Counted from the stretch's first letter, positions 1 to 9,286 are shown. The stretch is 64,000 nt of DNA from an uncultured Eubacterium sp. (GCA_910584245.1 CAJTZF010000016.1:1-64000), one strand, 5' to 3'. Program-made: numbers and translations. The notes: generated by a model not told the origin, from the sequence alone.

Positions 1-2612
1 GCCGCCTGTGCTGCAGCCAAACGAGCGATTGGAACACGGAACGGTGAACAGGATACATAGTCAAGGCCAATCTTGTTGCAGAACTCAACGGAAGATGGGT
101 CTCCACCGTGCTCACCACAAATACCGCAGTGAAGTTTACTATTCACCGGCTTACCAAGTTTAAGAGATGTTTCCATCAGCTTGCCAACACCCGTCTGATC
201 GAGCTTAGCAAACGGATCGTTTTCAAAAATCTTTGCATCGTAGTATGCATCAAGGAACTTACCAGCATCATCACGGGAGAACCCGAATGTCATCTGCGTC
301 AAGTCGTTCGTACCGAAGCAGAAGAAGTCTGCCTCTGCTGCGATCTCGTCTGCTGTAAGTGCTGCACGAGGAATTTCAATCATCGTACCCACTTCATACT
401 CAAGATTGCTGCCAGCTGCTGCGATCTCAGCATCCGCTGTTTCTACAACGAATTTCTTAACGTATTTGAGCTCTTTTACATCGCCAATTAATGGAATCAT
501 GATCTCTGGTTTCACAGTCCAGTCTGTATGCGCTTTCTGAACATTGATTGCCGCGCGGATGACAGCCTTAGTCTGCATCTTAGCGATTTCTGGATAAGTT
601 ACGGCCAGACGGCATCCACGATGACCCATCATTGGGTTAAACTCATGCAGGGATGCGATAATAGCTTTAATATCCTCTACCGATTTACCCTGTGCATCAG
701 CCAGCTTCTTAATATCTGCTTCTTCCGTAGGAACAAACTCATGAAGAGGCGGATCCAGAAAACGAATAGTAACCGGGTTCCCCTCAAGAGCCTCATAGAG
801 CGCCTCAAAGTCACTCTGCTGATATGGAAGAATCTTATCCAGCGCTGCTTCCCTTTCCTCTACCGTATCCGCACAGATCATCTCACGGAACGCGGCAATT
901 CTGTCTTCCTCAAAGAACATATGCTCTGTACGGCAAAGACCGATACCCTCTGCGCCAAGCTCACGTGCTTTTTTCGCATCTGCCGGTGTATCCGCATTCG
1001 TACGCACTTTCATCGTACGGTATTTGTCTGCCCAATCCATGATGCGGCCAAACTCACCGGCGATAGTAGCATCTACTGTTGGGATAATTCCATCGTAAAT
1101 ATTTCCGGTAGAACCATCTATGGAGATTGAATCCCCTTCGTTAAACTCTTTTCCATTCAATGTAAATTTCTTATTCTCTTCGTCCATGTTGATATCACCA
1201 CAGCCGGATACACAACATGTACCCATACCACGGGCAACAACAGCAGCGTGGCTTGTCATACCACCACGAACAGTCAGGATACCCTGGGAAGCCTTCATAC
1301 CAGTAATATCCTCTGGGGATGTCTCAAGACGAACCAATACGACTTTCTCACCGCGCGCATTCCACTCAACTGCATCTTCTGCAGTAAATACAATCTTACC
1401 ACATGCAGCTCCCGGAGACGCACCAAGCGCTTTGGCCATTGGCGTTGCCGCCTTCAAAGCAGCCGCATCAAACTGTGGATGGAGAAGCGTGTCCAGGTTA
1501 CGCGGGTCAATCATGACAACAGCCTCTTCCTCTGTTCTCATTCCCTCGTCTACAAGGTCACACGCAATCTTAAGAGCTGCCTGTGCCGTTCTCTTGCCAT
1601 TACGTGTTTGCAGCATGTAAAGCTTCTTATTCTCGACAGTAAACTCCATGTCCTGCATATCTCTGTAGTGGTTCTCCAGTGTAGAACAAACTTCCTTAAA
1701 CTGTGCAAATGCCTCTGGGAATTCCTGCTCCATCTGGGCAATCGGCATCGGTGTGCGGACACCGGCAACAACGTCCTCACCCTGCGCATTCTTCAGGAAC
1801 TCGCCCATAAGCTTCTTCTCACCAGTAGCAGGGTCACGGGTAAAGGCAACTCCCGTACCACAGTCATCACCCATATTACCGAAAGCCATAGACTGTACGT
1901 TTACTGCTGTTCCCCATGAATACGGAATATCGTTATCACGACGGTATACATTCGCGCGAGGGTTGTCCCAGGAACGGAATACGGCTTTAATTGCACCCAT
2001 TAACTGCTCTTTCGGGTCGTCTGGGAAGTCAGCGCCGATTTTCTCCTTATATTCCGCTTTAAACTGGTTTGCCAGTTCTTTCAAATCATCCGCAGTAAGC
2101 TCAACATCCTGCTGAACACCGCGGTCTGCCTTCATTTTATCGATCAGTTCTTCAAAATATTTCTTTCCAACCTCCATAACAACATCGGAGTACATCTGTA
2201 TAAATCTGCGGTAGCAGTCCCATGCCCAACGTGGGTTGTTTGACTTCTCAGCAATTACCTCAACAACTGTCTCATTCAGTCCAAGGTTCAGAATCGTATC
2301 CATCATACCTGGCATGGAAGCACGTGCACCAGAACGAACGGAAACAAGAAGCGGATTCTCTTTATCACCAAATTTCTTTCCCGTAATCTCTTCCATCTTA
2401 ACGATATATTCGTTAATTTGACCCTGAATCTCATCATTGATCTCACGGCCGTCTTCATAGTACTGTGTACATGCCTCGGTCGTAATCGTAAATCCCTGCG
2501 GCACCGGAAGACCAAGCGAAGTCATCTCAGCCAGGTTCGCACCCTTACCACCCAAGAGCTCACGCATGTTGGCATTGCCTTCACTGAATAAATAAACCCA
2601 TTTGTTTGCCAT
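1..2612 (-). CDS. ppdK: Pyruvate, phosphate dikinase (partial, last few codons outside window)
   Basis: It interconverts pyruvate, ATP and Pi with PEP, AMP and PPi; in anaerobes it often works in the glycolytic or gluconeogenic PEP/pyruvate node. Read on the minus strand from ATG at 2612 (MANKWVYLFSEGNANMREL), the frame stays open to position 1. About 870 codons are present and it ends in RLAAAQA, so only a few residues of the usual ~874 are missing. Visible are the N-terminal nucleotide-binding domain with GGKGANLAEM, the swivelling phospho-His domain with GGMTSHAAVVARGMG, and the C-terminal PEP domain with LHCGICGEHGGDP, whose Cys is the catalytic acid. An AGGAGG-like ribosome site lies just upstream. 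The gene appears monocistronic with its own promoter. Confidence 0.97.
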   Translation of the reverse strand, partial: MANKWVYLFSEGNANMRELLGGKGANLAEMTSLGLPVPQGFTITTEACTQYYEDGREINDEIQGQINEYIVKMEEITGKKFGDKENPLLVSVRSGARASMPGMMDTILNLGLNETVVEVIAEKSNNPRWAWDCYRRFIQMYSDVVMEVGKKYFEELIDKMKADRGVQQDVELTADDLKELANQFKAEYKEKIGADFPDDPKEQLMGAIKAVFRSWDNPRANVYRRDNDIPYSWGTAVNVQSMAFGNMGDDCGTGVAFTRDPATGEKKLMGEFLKNAQGEDVVAGVRTPMPIAQMEQEFPEAFAQFKEVCSTLENHYRDMQDMEFTVENKKLYMLQTRNGKRTAQAALKIACDLVDEGMRTEEEAVVMIDPRNLDTLLHPQFDAAALKAATPMAKALGASPGAACGKIVFTAEDAVEWNARGEKVVLVRLETSPEDITGMKASQGILTVRGGMTSHAAVVARGMGTCCVSGCGDINMDEENKKFTLNGKEFNEGDSISIDGSTGNIYDGIIPTVDATIAGEFGRIMDWADKYRTMKVRTNADTPADAKKARELGAEGIGLCRTEHMFFEEDRIAAFREMICADTVEEREAALDKILPYQQSDFEALYEALEGNPVTIRFLDPPLHEFVPTEEADIKKLADAQGKSVEDIKAIIASLHEFNPMMGHRGCRLAVTYPEIAKMQTKAVIRAAINVQKAHTDWTVKPEIMIPLIGDVKELKYVKKFVVETADAEIAAAGSNLEYEVGTMIEIPRAALTADEIAAEADFFCFGTNDLTQMTFGFSRDDAGKFLDAYYDAKIFENDPFAKLDQTGVGKLMETSLKLGKPVNSKLHCGICGEHGGDPSSVEFCNKIGLDYVSCSPFRVPIARLAAAQA

Positions 2613-2688
2613 GTCTATAAATTCCTCCTATAAAATATAGTATTTGATTTTGACTTTCAAAAATTGCATTTGAATCGTCGGTGTGAAT

Positions 2689-2694
2689 ATTATA
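2689..2694 (-). promoter_or_regulatory. Extended -10 promoter of ppdK
   Basis: On the minus strand this is TATAAT preceded by TG and one base (extended -10). It lies about 80 bp upstream of the ppdK ATG. No good -35 hexamer is seen at 16-18 bp, which fits an extended -10 promoter. Confidence 0.5.
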
Positions 2695-2804
2695 ACACAA
2701 AAGCCTATGAAAGATAAAGCACTTTTTTGTAAATCAACCTATTTTTGACGATTTTAACAAAAAATTCAAAGAAATCCACACCTTTTGTTCTCCGTTTTAT
2801 AACA

Positions 2805-3119
2805 TTAGTTCTTAAATTTCACAGCTGTACCATATGCCATAACCTCGGCTGCCCCCTGCATAACAGCTGCGGAAGCGTAACGGACATTCACAATCGCATC
2901 GGCGCCAAGCCCCTCTGCCTCTTCTACCATCCGTTTTGTAGCTAACGCCCTTGCATCATTCATCATGTCTGTATATGCCTTCAGTTCCCCGCCAACAAGC
3001 GTTTTAAAGCTCTGGGTAATGTCCCTTCCTACATTTTTCGACTGAATGGTGCTTCCCTTTACGAGCCCCAGCATATCCAGTTCTTTTCCGCTAATATAAT
3101 CAGTATTTACTAAGATCAT
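2805..3119 (-). CDS. YbjQ/UPF0145 family protein
   Basis: This small protein of about 104 aa belongs to the YbjQ (UPF0145, heavy-metal-binding-like) family, which forms pentameric rings of unclear function. Family hallmarks are the start ILVNTDYISGKE, the GLVKGSTIQSKNVGRD segment, a central helix rich in Arg/Ala (DARALATKRMVEEAEGLGA) and DAIVNVRYASAAVMQGAAE. I chose ATG at 3119 because AAGGAG lies 11 bases upstream, whereas the in-frame GTG at 3131 abuts it. It overlaps the end of the upstream 76-aa membrane gene by about 20 bp, so the two are likely translationally coupled. Confidence 0.85.
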   Translation of the reverse strand: MILVNTDYISGKELDMLGLVKGSTIQSKNVGRDITQSFKTLVGGELKAYTDMMNDARALATKRMVEEAEGLGADAIVNVRYASAAVMQGAAEVMAYGTAVKFKN

Positions 3120-3330
3120 CTTCTTCGCCACTCCTTATCTCTCTAATTCTGCTGACAGCCACCCCAATCATTACCCCCGATAAAATAAGCGGCACTAAAA
3201 TAAACAGTACCTTGACAAACAGGGACATATCTTTTGCAAAACCAAAACAGGTGGCAATCCCTACAAAATACAAAACGGTCAAAACAGTAATAATAACAGG
3301 GGCTGCCATCTTTTTTACATGATGGCCCAT
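3100..3330 (-). CDS. Small two-helix membrane protein, unknown function
   Basis: A 76-aa protein with two hydrophobic segments (about residues 10-31 and 38-60), a basic N terminus (MGHHVKKMA) and an acidic tail (SGEEDDLSKY). I do not recognise a family. Its ATG directly follows the TAA of the 40-aa gene upstream, and its end overlaps the YbjQ gene. The three therefore form a tight co-translated cluster, and a membrane-associated role together with the YbjQ protein is an inference from that arrangement only. Confidence 0.6.
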   Translation of the reverse strand: MGHHVKKMAAPVIITVLTVLYFVGIATCFGFAKDMSLFVKVLFILVPLILSGVMIGVAVSRIREIRSGEEDDLSKY

Positions 3331-3453
3331 TTATACATCCATCCCCTCATCCTTGAGTGTATCCTTTACGCCGGCAATCACTGCCGTCACAGCTGCAATA
3401 ACTACGATTACTGCGACCACAACAATTCCTAACACTCCTGCGATAAATCCCAT
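3331..3453 (-). CDS. 40-aa single-pass membrane peptide
   Basis: The peptide starts MGFIAGVLGIVVVAVIVV and continues as one long Val/Ile/Ala-rich transmembrane helix, then a short charged tail ending KDEGMDV. It is too short for most gene callers. Support comes from a good ribosome site (AAGGAAGG about 8 bases before the ATG) and from its stop codon abutting the ATG of the next membrane gene. Function is unknown. Confidence 0.55.
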   Translation of the reverse strand: MGFIAGVLGIVVVAVIVVIAAVTAVIAGVKDTLKDEGMDV

Positions 3454-3471
3454 ATGCCGCACCTTCCTTTC

Positions 3472-3505
3472 AAAAACCCGGAGAACTGCTGTCCCTCCGG
3501 GTTTT
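3472..3505 (-). terminator. Rho-independent terminator after the transketolase genes
   Basis: A perfect 11-bp stem (AAAACCCGGAG / CTCCGGGTTTT) with an 11-base loop and a T-rich end lies 26 bp past the stop of the transketolase C-terminal subunit. Being nearly symmetric, it also separates that operon from the small-peptide cluster. Confidence 0.85.
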
Positions 3506-3530
3506 ATGTTTATAATCCGCTTTTATGCAC

Positions 3531-4472
3531 TTATTTTGCAAATTCCTTTACCTTGGCATAAATACTGTCCGCATCCAAACCATACTTCTTAACAAGCTCT
3601 ACCGCAGGGCCAGATTCGCCAAAGGTATCCTCAATACCAATTTTCATAACCTTCGTCGGACATTTCTCAGAAAGGACATCACACACAGCGCTGCCAAGAC
3701 CGCCGATCACGGAATGCTCCTCTACCGTAACTACCTTGCCCGTCTCTTTTGCAGCGGCAAGTACAAGTTCCTCGTCCAAAGGCTTAATCGTGTGGATATT
3801 AATAACTTTCGCATCAATTCCTTCTGCCGCAAGTTTATCCGCAGCCGCAAGACATTCCGATACTGGCAGTCCTGTAGCAATGATTGTCACATCTTTGCCC
3901 TCGCGCAGCACAACTCCCTTGCCAAGCTCAAACTTGTAATCCGGCTTTTCATTAATAACGGGAACCGCAAGTCTTCCAAAACGGAGATATACCGGTCCTT
4001 CGTGTTCAATTGCCGCGCGTACTGCCGCTTTCGCCTCCACGTCGTCAGACGGATTGATCACAACCATGCCTGGAATCGTTCTCATAAGAGCGATATCCTC
4101 GTTACACTGGTGTGTTGCGCCGTCCTCTCCTACTGAAATCCCCGCATGAGTTGCCCCAATCTTTACATTCAGCTTCGGATAGGCAATGGAGTTACGAACT
4201 TGCTCAAAAGCGCGTCCAGCTGCAAACATCGCAAACGAGCTCGCAAATGGAATCTTTCCTGTCGCCGCAAGTCCAGCTGCAATTCCCATCATATTACATT
4301 CCGCAATACCACAGTCAATATGCCTGTCTGGGAACGCCTTCTTAAATACTCCTGTCTTTGTCGCTGCCGCGAGATCTGCATCCAATACCACAAGATTTTC
4401 AAATTCTGCCCCCAGCTCTGCCAAGGCATTTCCATAACTCTCACGAGTTGCAATCTTCTTTACTTCACTCAC
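3531..4472 (-). CDS. Transketolase, C-terminal subunit
   Basis: This is the pyrimidine-binding and C-terminal half of a split transketolase (313 aa), which transfers two-carbon ketol units in the non-oxidative pentose phosphate pathway. It contains the Pyr domain (IDCGIAECNMMGIAAGLAA with the catalytic Glu, then GATHAGISVGEDGATHQ) and the C-terminal transketolase domain (TVEEHSVIGGLGSAV). The start overlaps the stop of the N-terminal subunit by 4 bp (ATGA type), typical of a coupled two-subunit enzyme. Single-chain transketolases are about 660 aa; here the two parts sum to about 590, normal for the split form of Clostridia. Confidence 0.95.
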   Translation of the reverse strand: MSEVKKIATRESYGNALAELGAEFENLVVLDADLAAATKTGVFKKAFPDRHIDCGIAECNMMGIAAGLAATGKIPFASSFAMFAAGRAFEQVRNSIAYPKLNVKIGATHAGISVGEDGATHQCNEDIALMRTIPGMVVINPSDDVEAKAAVRAAIEHEGPVYLRFGRLAVPVINEKPDYKFELGKGVVLREGKDVTIIATGLPVSECLAAADKLAAEGIDAKVINIHTIKPLDEELVLAAAKETGKVVTVEEHSVIGGLGSAVCDVLSEKCPTKVMKIGIEDTFGESGPAVELVKKYGLDADSIYAKVKEFAK

Positions 4473-5296
4473 AGGGACTCACCTACTTTCTCTAAATCTG
4501 CCATAGCCTGCGCATACTGCTCGTCATTTGGAGCAGCGCCATGCCAGCTGGCTTGATTTTCCATAAAGGATACACCTTTGCCCTTTACGCTCTTCGCGAT
4601 GATAGCCGTCGGCTGTCCCTTTGTCTGCTTCGCTTCATCAAATGCCTGTTTTAATGCGTCAAAATCATGGGCGTCCACATTGATCACATGGAAATTAAAT
4701 GCCTTAAACTTCTCATCTATCGGATACGGAGAACATACGTCTGCCACATCTCCATCAATCTGAAGACCATTATTGTCCACGATCGCCACAAAATTGTCCA
4801 GCTTGCGGTGTCCGGCAAACATCGCTGCCTCCCAGACCTGGCCTTCCTGTATTTCACCGTCTCCAAGAAGTGTATACACACGGTAATCCTCTCCGCTCAG
4901 CTTGGCAGACAAAGCCATGCCAACTGCCGCAGAAATTCCCTGTCCCAGAGAACCGCTCGACATATCCACACCCGGAATATGCTTCTTATCCGGATGTCCC
5001 TGGAGATACGATCCTGTGTGGCGGAGGGTTTTCAAATCCTCAACCGGGAAAAAGCCCCGGTTTGCCAATACCGAATAATATCCCGGCGCCGTATGTCCCT
5101 TGCTGAGAACAAAACGGTCACGATCCGGTTTCTGTGGGTTCTTTGGATCAATGTTTAGCTCTTCGAAGAAAAGATACGTATAAATGTCCGCTGCAGAAAG
5201 CGATCCGCCCGGATGGCCGGACTTTGCACTGTGCACAGCAGTAACAATACCTTTACGAACTTCGTTAGCCGTCTTTTTCAATTCTAACGTATTCAT
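4469..5296 (-). CDS. Transketolase, N-terminal (TPP-binding) subunit
   Basis: This 275-aa subunit binds the thiamine diphosphate pyrophosphate and Mg2+. It shows HSAKSGHPGGSLSAADIY near the N terminus, SKGHTAPGYYSVLA, and the TPP motif LLGDGEIQEGQVWEAAM ending in IVDNNGLQ. I start it at the second ATG (5296) because GGAGG lies 5-6 bases before it; a first ATG four codons upstream contains that ribosome site. It forms an operon with the C-terminal subunit and probably with transaldolase about 130 bp upstream. A short hairpin motif lies in its leader (5368-5397). Confidence 0.95.
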   Translation of the reverse strand: MNTLELKKTANEVRKGIVTAVHSAKSGHPGGSLSAADIYTYLFFEELNIDPKNPQKPDRDRFVLSKGHTAPGYYSVLANRGFFPVEDLKTLRHTGSYLQGHPDKKHIPGVDMSSGSLGQGISAAVGMALSAKLSGEDYRVYTLLGDGEIQEGQVWEAAMFAGHRKLDNFVAIVDNNGLQIDGDVADVCSPYPIDEKFKAFNFHVINVDAHDFDALKQAFDEAKQTKGQPTAIIAKSVKGKGVSFMENQASWHGAAPNDEQYAQAMADLEKVGESL

Positions 5297-5367
5297 ATTT
5301 TCCTCCATTCACACACACCATTTAGACAAAATAGCGCGCGCACTACTTATTCGTTTACATTTTCAAC

Positions 5368-5397
5368 TGCGCCAGCACGCTGGCACAAACAACTAGT
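5368..5397 (-). repeat. Leader hairpin motif, copy A (transketolase leader)
   Basis: On the minus strand it reads ACTAGTTGTTTG followed by a perfect GCCAGC-GT-GCTGGC hairpin and GCAG. Similar stretches occur at 15894-15917 (shares ACTAGTTGT) and 32824-32850 (shares GTTTGTGCCA). It lies in the tal-tkt gap, about 70-100 bp before the transketolase start. Function is unknown. Confidence 0.4.
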
Positions 5398-5427
5398 GGA
5401 GACGTTACTCATAGCTCCCCCACTGTT

Positions 5428-6084
5428 TTAATCACCAAATACAGCCTTATAATCGGCCTGGAATTTTGCGATACCCTGGTCTGTAAGCGGATGCTTCGTC
5501 ATCTGCTCAATAACACTGTAAGGCACCGTAGCAATGTCAGCTCCCGCCAACGCACAATCTGTCACATGAATCGGATTACGCACGCTTGCTGCAATAATCT
5601 CCGTATCAATTTCCGGATAATTTGCAAAAATACCGGAAATGCTCTCAATCAGATCAATTCCTGGCTGTGAAACATCATCCAGACGTCCGAGGAACGGTGA
5701 TACAAACGTTGCTCCTGCCCTTGCTGCCAAAAGTGCCTGGTTCGCACTGAAAATAAGCGTCACATTTACTTTAATTCCCTCATCTGTCAATGCTTTTGTC
5801 GCTTTCAGTCCCTCCACAGTCATAGGAATTTTAACGACCATATTCGGATGAATTTTGGCAATCTCCCTACCCTCTGCAATCATTCCCGCTGCGTCCACTG
5901 TCGTAGCCTTTACCTCACCGCTAATCGGTCCATCTACAATCGATGCAATTTCAGCAATGACCTGATTGAAATCTCTTCCCTCTTTTGCAATCAAAGACGG
6001 ATTCGTCGTAACACCACAAATCACACCCATATCGTTTGCTTTTTTAATATCCTCTACATTGGCTGTGTCAATAAAGAATTTCAT
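5428..6084 (-). CDS. Transaldolase, small (TalC/FSA-type)
   Basis: This 218-aa class I aldolase-fold enzyme is of the short transaldolase or fructose-6-phosphate aldolase family. It begins MKFFIDTANVEDIKKAND, has GVTTNPSLIAKEG, the Schiff-base lysine in NMVVKIPMTVEGLKA, NVTLIFSANQALLAARAGA, and VSPFLGRLDD. Placement next to transketolase argues for true transaldolase activity in the non-oxidative pentose phosphate pathway rather than FSA activity; that is an inference. The ribosome site is AGGAGG. Confidence 0.93.
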   Translation of the reverse strand: MKFFIDTANVEDIKKANDMGVICGVTTNPSLIAKEGRDFNQVIAEIASIVDGPISGEVKATTVDAAGMIAEGREIAKIHPNMVVKIPMTVEGLKATKALTDEGIKVNVTLIFSANQALLAARAGATFVSPFLGRLDDVSQPGIDLIESISGIFANYPEIDTEIIAASVRNPIHVTDCALAGADIATVPYSVIEQMTKHPLTDQGIAKFQADYKAVFGD

Positions 6085-6172
6085 TTCATTTTCCTCCTAA
6101 AATTAATTATTTATATCATGCGGCATTTGTATTCAGCTAAATGCCACATAATTTCCTATTTATGTACCGGCT

Positions 6173-7495
6173 CTATGCAATTGACTCCTGCGCATCCAAC
6201 AGCCTTTCAAACTCCTCCATTGGCATCGGCTCTGAATACAGATACCCCTGGCTCACATCGCAGTGGATTGCTTTTAAATAACTTGCCTGGTCCTCTGTCT
6301 CTACCCCTTCACAAACAACCATCTTGTCCAGTTCCCGAATGAGCTCCACCGTTTTCCGTATAATAATCCTGCTCACTTCCGATGTTTCCGTTTCATCAAG
6401 AAATGTTTTGTCAATTTTAATTGTATCTACCGGAAGCTTTTTCAAAAGATTCAGAGAAGAAAATCCCGTTCCAAAATCATCAATTGACCATCTCACGCCG
6501 ATCTCTTTCAACTCTGACATCATTGACGCCATCTCCTCCAAAGAATCGGAAAAGATGCGCTCGGTTAATTCGAGTTCAATCAAAACCGGCGGTGTATCAT
6601 AACTGCTCAACATCATTGCAACATCGCTTGTATAAGTTTCGCTATTTAAAAGCACCCTGGACTGGTTAATCGAAATTGGCAGACAAACCTTCTTCTCCTG
6701 AAGCCTTCTCCGCAGCATAACACACACTTGCTCAAGCATATAAAAATCCAGTTTATTGATAAATCCGTTTTTTTCAAACAGCGGAATAAATTCGTCCGGA
6801 TAGATCATCGTGCCATCCTCCCGAATCCATCTCACTAGCGCTTCTGCCCCTACCATCCGCTTTGTCATGACGTCATACTTAGGCTGGAGATATACCTTAA
6901 ATTCTCCATTCTCCAACGCCTTTGACATATTCTTTTCGATTTCCTTGACCCTGCGGTATTTTCCAAAATCCACAGGGTTAAAATAAGCCATGCTGACCGT
7001 ACTGCTCCCATGCAGGTTCTTTCTCGCCTGGTCCGCCATCTCGATCATGTCGTCAATGGAATCCGACATCTCTTCAATAACAGAAACTCCGATACCGAGC
7101 CTTGGAAGCGCCTCTTGAAACCGTTCCAGTGAAACTCCATTAAACGCACGGCAAAATTCTTCTAATTCATACCGAAGCTTTTCCTTGCTCACAAAATCTA
7201 CAAGTATAACAAAATGATCCGCCGTATTGCGGCAGTACATATGCAACCCGAAATCAATCTCCTTAATCGCCTGCGCCAAATCAATTAAAAGCGTATCTGC
7301 CATCCGATTTCCATACAGGTTGTTTACGCGCCCAAAATGGGTAATATCCGTGTACAATAATGCATATTTTGATTGATCTTTTTGCTTTTTTAAAAATGCC
7401 CTGACGCCTTTTTTAAACGTGTCAAGATTATACACTCCAGTAAGGGGGTCATACTTGCATGCAGTCCCTTCCCTATATGACTTCTCATCATTCAT
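6173..7495 (-). CDS. EAL-domain c-di-GMP phosphodiesterase with degenerate GGDEF domain
   Basis: An N-terminal GGDEF-like domain (about residues 12-160) carries a broken signature, RNTADHFVIL where RxGGDEF is expected, so cyclase activity is unlikely. The C-terminal EAL domain (about 185-440) keeps the residues needed for c-di-GMP hydrolysis: GAEALVRW, the Asn in SINQSR, ELTERIF, IDDFGTGFSSL, IKIDKTFL, EGVETEDQ and QGYLYSEP. No membrane segment is seen, so it should be cytosolic. I start it at ATG 7495 because an AGGAGGAGGGG site precedes it; the longer frame begins inside the upstream gene. It follows the MBL gene after 14 bp and is probably co-transcribed. Confidence 0.92.
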   Translation of the reverse strand: MNDEKSYREGTACKYDPLTGVYNLDTFKKGVRAFLKKQKDQSKYALLYTDITHFGRVNNLYGNRMADTLLIDLAQAIKEIDFGLHMYCRNTADHFVILVDFVSKEKLRYELEEFCRAFNGVSLERFQEALPRLGIGVSVIEEMSDSIDDMIEMADQARKNLHGSSTVSMAYFNPVDFGKYRRVKEIEKNMSKALENGEFKVYLQPKYDVMTKRMVGAEALVRWIREDGTMIYPDEFIPLFEKNGFINKLDFYMLEQVCVMLRRRLQEKKVCLPISINQSRVLLNSETYTSDVAMMLSSYDTPPVLIELELTERIFSDSLEEMASMMSELKEIGVRWSIDDFGTGFSSLNLLKKLPVDTIKIDKTFLDETETSEVSRIIIRKTVELIRELDKMVVCEGVETEDQASYLKAIHCDVSQGYLYSEPMPMEEFERLLDAQESIA

Positions 7496-7509
7496 CAATC
7501 CCCCTCCTC

Positions 7510-9111
7510 CTATCTGTCCCATTTATCGCACAGAGAATTGATTTGATCGGTAAACTTGGCAGCTTCCTTGTTGCTCAACCCCTTATTCTTCCGAATCACT
7601 ACTAACAAGCGCTCGCCAGCTGCCACCAGACGTTCAAATATATCCATAGCACGCCGCTTCGCCGACTCCTTCTTGCGAATTCGGACAGGATCCGCCACAA
7701 CAGTATATTCGCCACGGATCAGGTCAAATATACTTCCGCTGTATGGTGCGCTTGCATTTATTCCATACTCCTCATTTAAACATGTGGCAAAACTATCACA
7801 AACCTGATCGTCGCCGTGTACGACAAAAACTTGCGAAGGAGGCTCTTCAAACGCACATGCCCAGTCAATAAGCCCTTTCTTGTCCGCATGCCCGCTAATT
7901 CCCGAAATCTTTACGATCCGCGCCTTTACTTCTATTGTTTCACCAAAAAGCTTCACACTCGGAACACCTTCCAAAAGCGTTCTTCCCAAAGTCCCCTGCG
8001 ACTGGTAGCCGACGAAAACAATCGTACTTTCCTCCCGCCACAAATTGTGCTTCAGATGATGGCGAATCCTTCCCGCTTCACACATACCGGATGCGGAAAT
8101 AATAACCTTTGGCTTCATGTCTAAATTAATCCATTTACTATCATCGCTCGTAACCGACAGCCTCAACCCCTTAAATCCAATCGGATTGACGCCCTTTCTG
8201 ACCAACTCCCGCGCCTCTTCGTCAAAACACTCCTCCACATTTTTTCCAAATATATTTGTAGCGTCAACGGCCAGAGGACTGTCCAAATATACTTCAAAAT
8301 CCGGATTTGCCTTTACCAGTCCCTGCTCCTTGATCTGACGGATAAAGTAGAGAAGCTCCTGTGTTCTTCCGACCGCAAACGAAGGAATCACCACATTTCC
8401 ACCCCGCTGAAACGTACTCTCAATCACCTCTGCAAGCTCACGCACATGATCGGATGCTCCGCCGTGCAAACGGTCCCCATAGGTCGATTCCATCACAACA
8501 TAATCCGCATGCTTGGTATAAATGGGATCTCTGAGAATTGGTTTGTTTTTGTTACCCAGATCACCGGAAAAAACGATCGTGCGTTTTTCCTTTCCCTCAG
8601 TGGCAAATATTTCTATGGACGCGGATCCAAGAAGATGGCCGACATCTGTAAAACGGATGGAGATGCCGTCACACAGACAAATTTCACAATCGTACTCACA
8701 TGGTAATAACAGCTGAATCGCTCCCAGCGCATCCTCCATCGTATACAGTGGAACATAAGGTTCCCTGCCCGCACGCTGCGCCTTCCGATTTCTCCACTCG
8801 GCCTCAAACTGCTGGATATGCGCACTGTCGCGAAGCATAATCCCACACAGGTCGACCGTCGCCTTCGTGGCATAAACTTCTCCCCGGAATCCCTCAGCAT
8901 AGAGCATCGGAAGCAATCCCGTATGGTCAATATGGGCATGCGTAAGCAATATGTAATCAATTTCAGCCGGATTTACCGGGATCGCCTGAACCTCAAACAA
9001 ATTCTGTCCCTGCTCCATCCCAATATCCACACACAGCCTCTTATCCCCGATCTCTAAATAATGACAGCTTCCAGTAACCTCGTGAGCAGCACCTAAAAAT
9101 TCCAGTTTCAT
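7510..9111 (-). CDS. MBL-fold RNA-processing nuclease (CPSF/beta-CASP type)
   Basis: A 533-aa metallo-beta-lactamase with a beta-CASP insert, related to archaeal/eukaryotic CPSF nucleases and bacterial RNA-metabolising MBL exonucleases. The metal-binding motif LTHAHIDHTGLLPML is followed by FTDVGHLLGSA, FSGDLGNKNKPIL, STYGDRLH, and the beta-CASP motifs IPSFAVGRTQELLYF, SASGMCEAGRI and SGHADKKGL. I take ATG 9111 (MKLEFLGAAHEVTG) because GGAGGGG precedes it; the upstream open frame encodes nothing recognisable. Likely substrate is RNA, by family. Confidence 0.92.
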   Translation of the reverse strand: MKLEFLGAAHEVTGSCHYLEIGDKRLCVDIGMEQGQNLFEVQAIPVNPAEIDYILLTHAHIDHTGLLPMLYAEGFRGEVYATKATVDLCGIMLRDSAHIQQFEAEWRNRKAQRAGREPYVPLYTMEDALGAIQLLLPCEYDCEICLCDGISIRFTDVGHLLGSASIEIFATEGKEKRTIVFSGDLGNKNKPILRDPIYTKHADYVVMESTYGDRLHGGASDHVRELAEVIESTFQRGGNVVIPSFAVGRTQELLYFIRQIKEQGLVKANPDFEVYLDSPLAVDATNIFGKNVEECFDEEARELVRKGVNPIGFKGLRLSVTSDDSKWINLDMKPKVIISASGMCEAGRIRHHLKHNLWREESTIVFVGYQSQGTLGRTLLEGVPSVKLFGETIEVKARIVKISGISGHADKKGLIDWACAFEEPPSQVFVVHGDDQVCDSFATCLNEEYGINASAPYSGSIFDLIRGEYTVVADPVRIRKKESAKRRAMDIFERLVAAGERLLVVIRKNKGLSNKEAAKFTDQINSLCDKWDR

Positions 9112-9194
9112 AGCACCCCTCCAATTTAAAAAGCAACCCCTCATATAAGATATAGTATATCTTAAATACCAATATTTTTCAACAGATTTTTTAA

Positions 9195-9231
9195 AAAAAG
9201 GAACCACTTCTTCCAAAGTGATTCCTTTTAC
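9195..9231 (-). terminator. Terminator of the sugar ABC operon
   Basis: The minus strand shows AAAAGGAATCACTT, a short loop, then AAGTGGTTCCTTTTTTT (one mismatch), a stem followed by a T run about 55 bp after the last permease gene. Confidence 0.75.
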
Positions 9232-9286
9232 TATCTCTGCCAAAAAAGTCTGTCCTGCAGACATTCCCAACAACATATGTGCTATC

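Noticed and set aside
1..2600. Long plus-strand ORFs opposite ppdK
   Set aside because: They are antisense shadows of a well-recognised gene, with odd composition (Arg/Cys/His-rich) and no ribosome sites.
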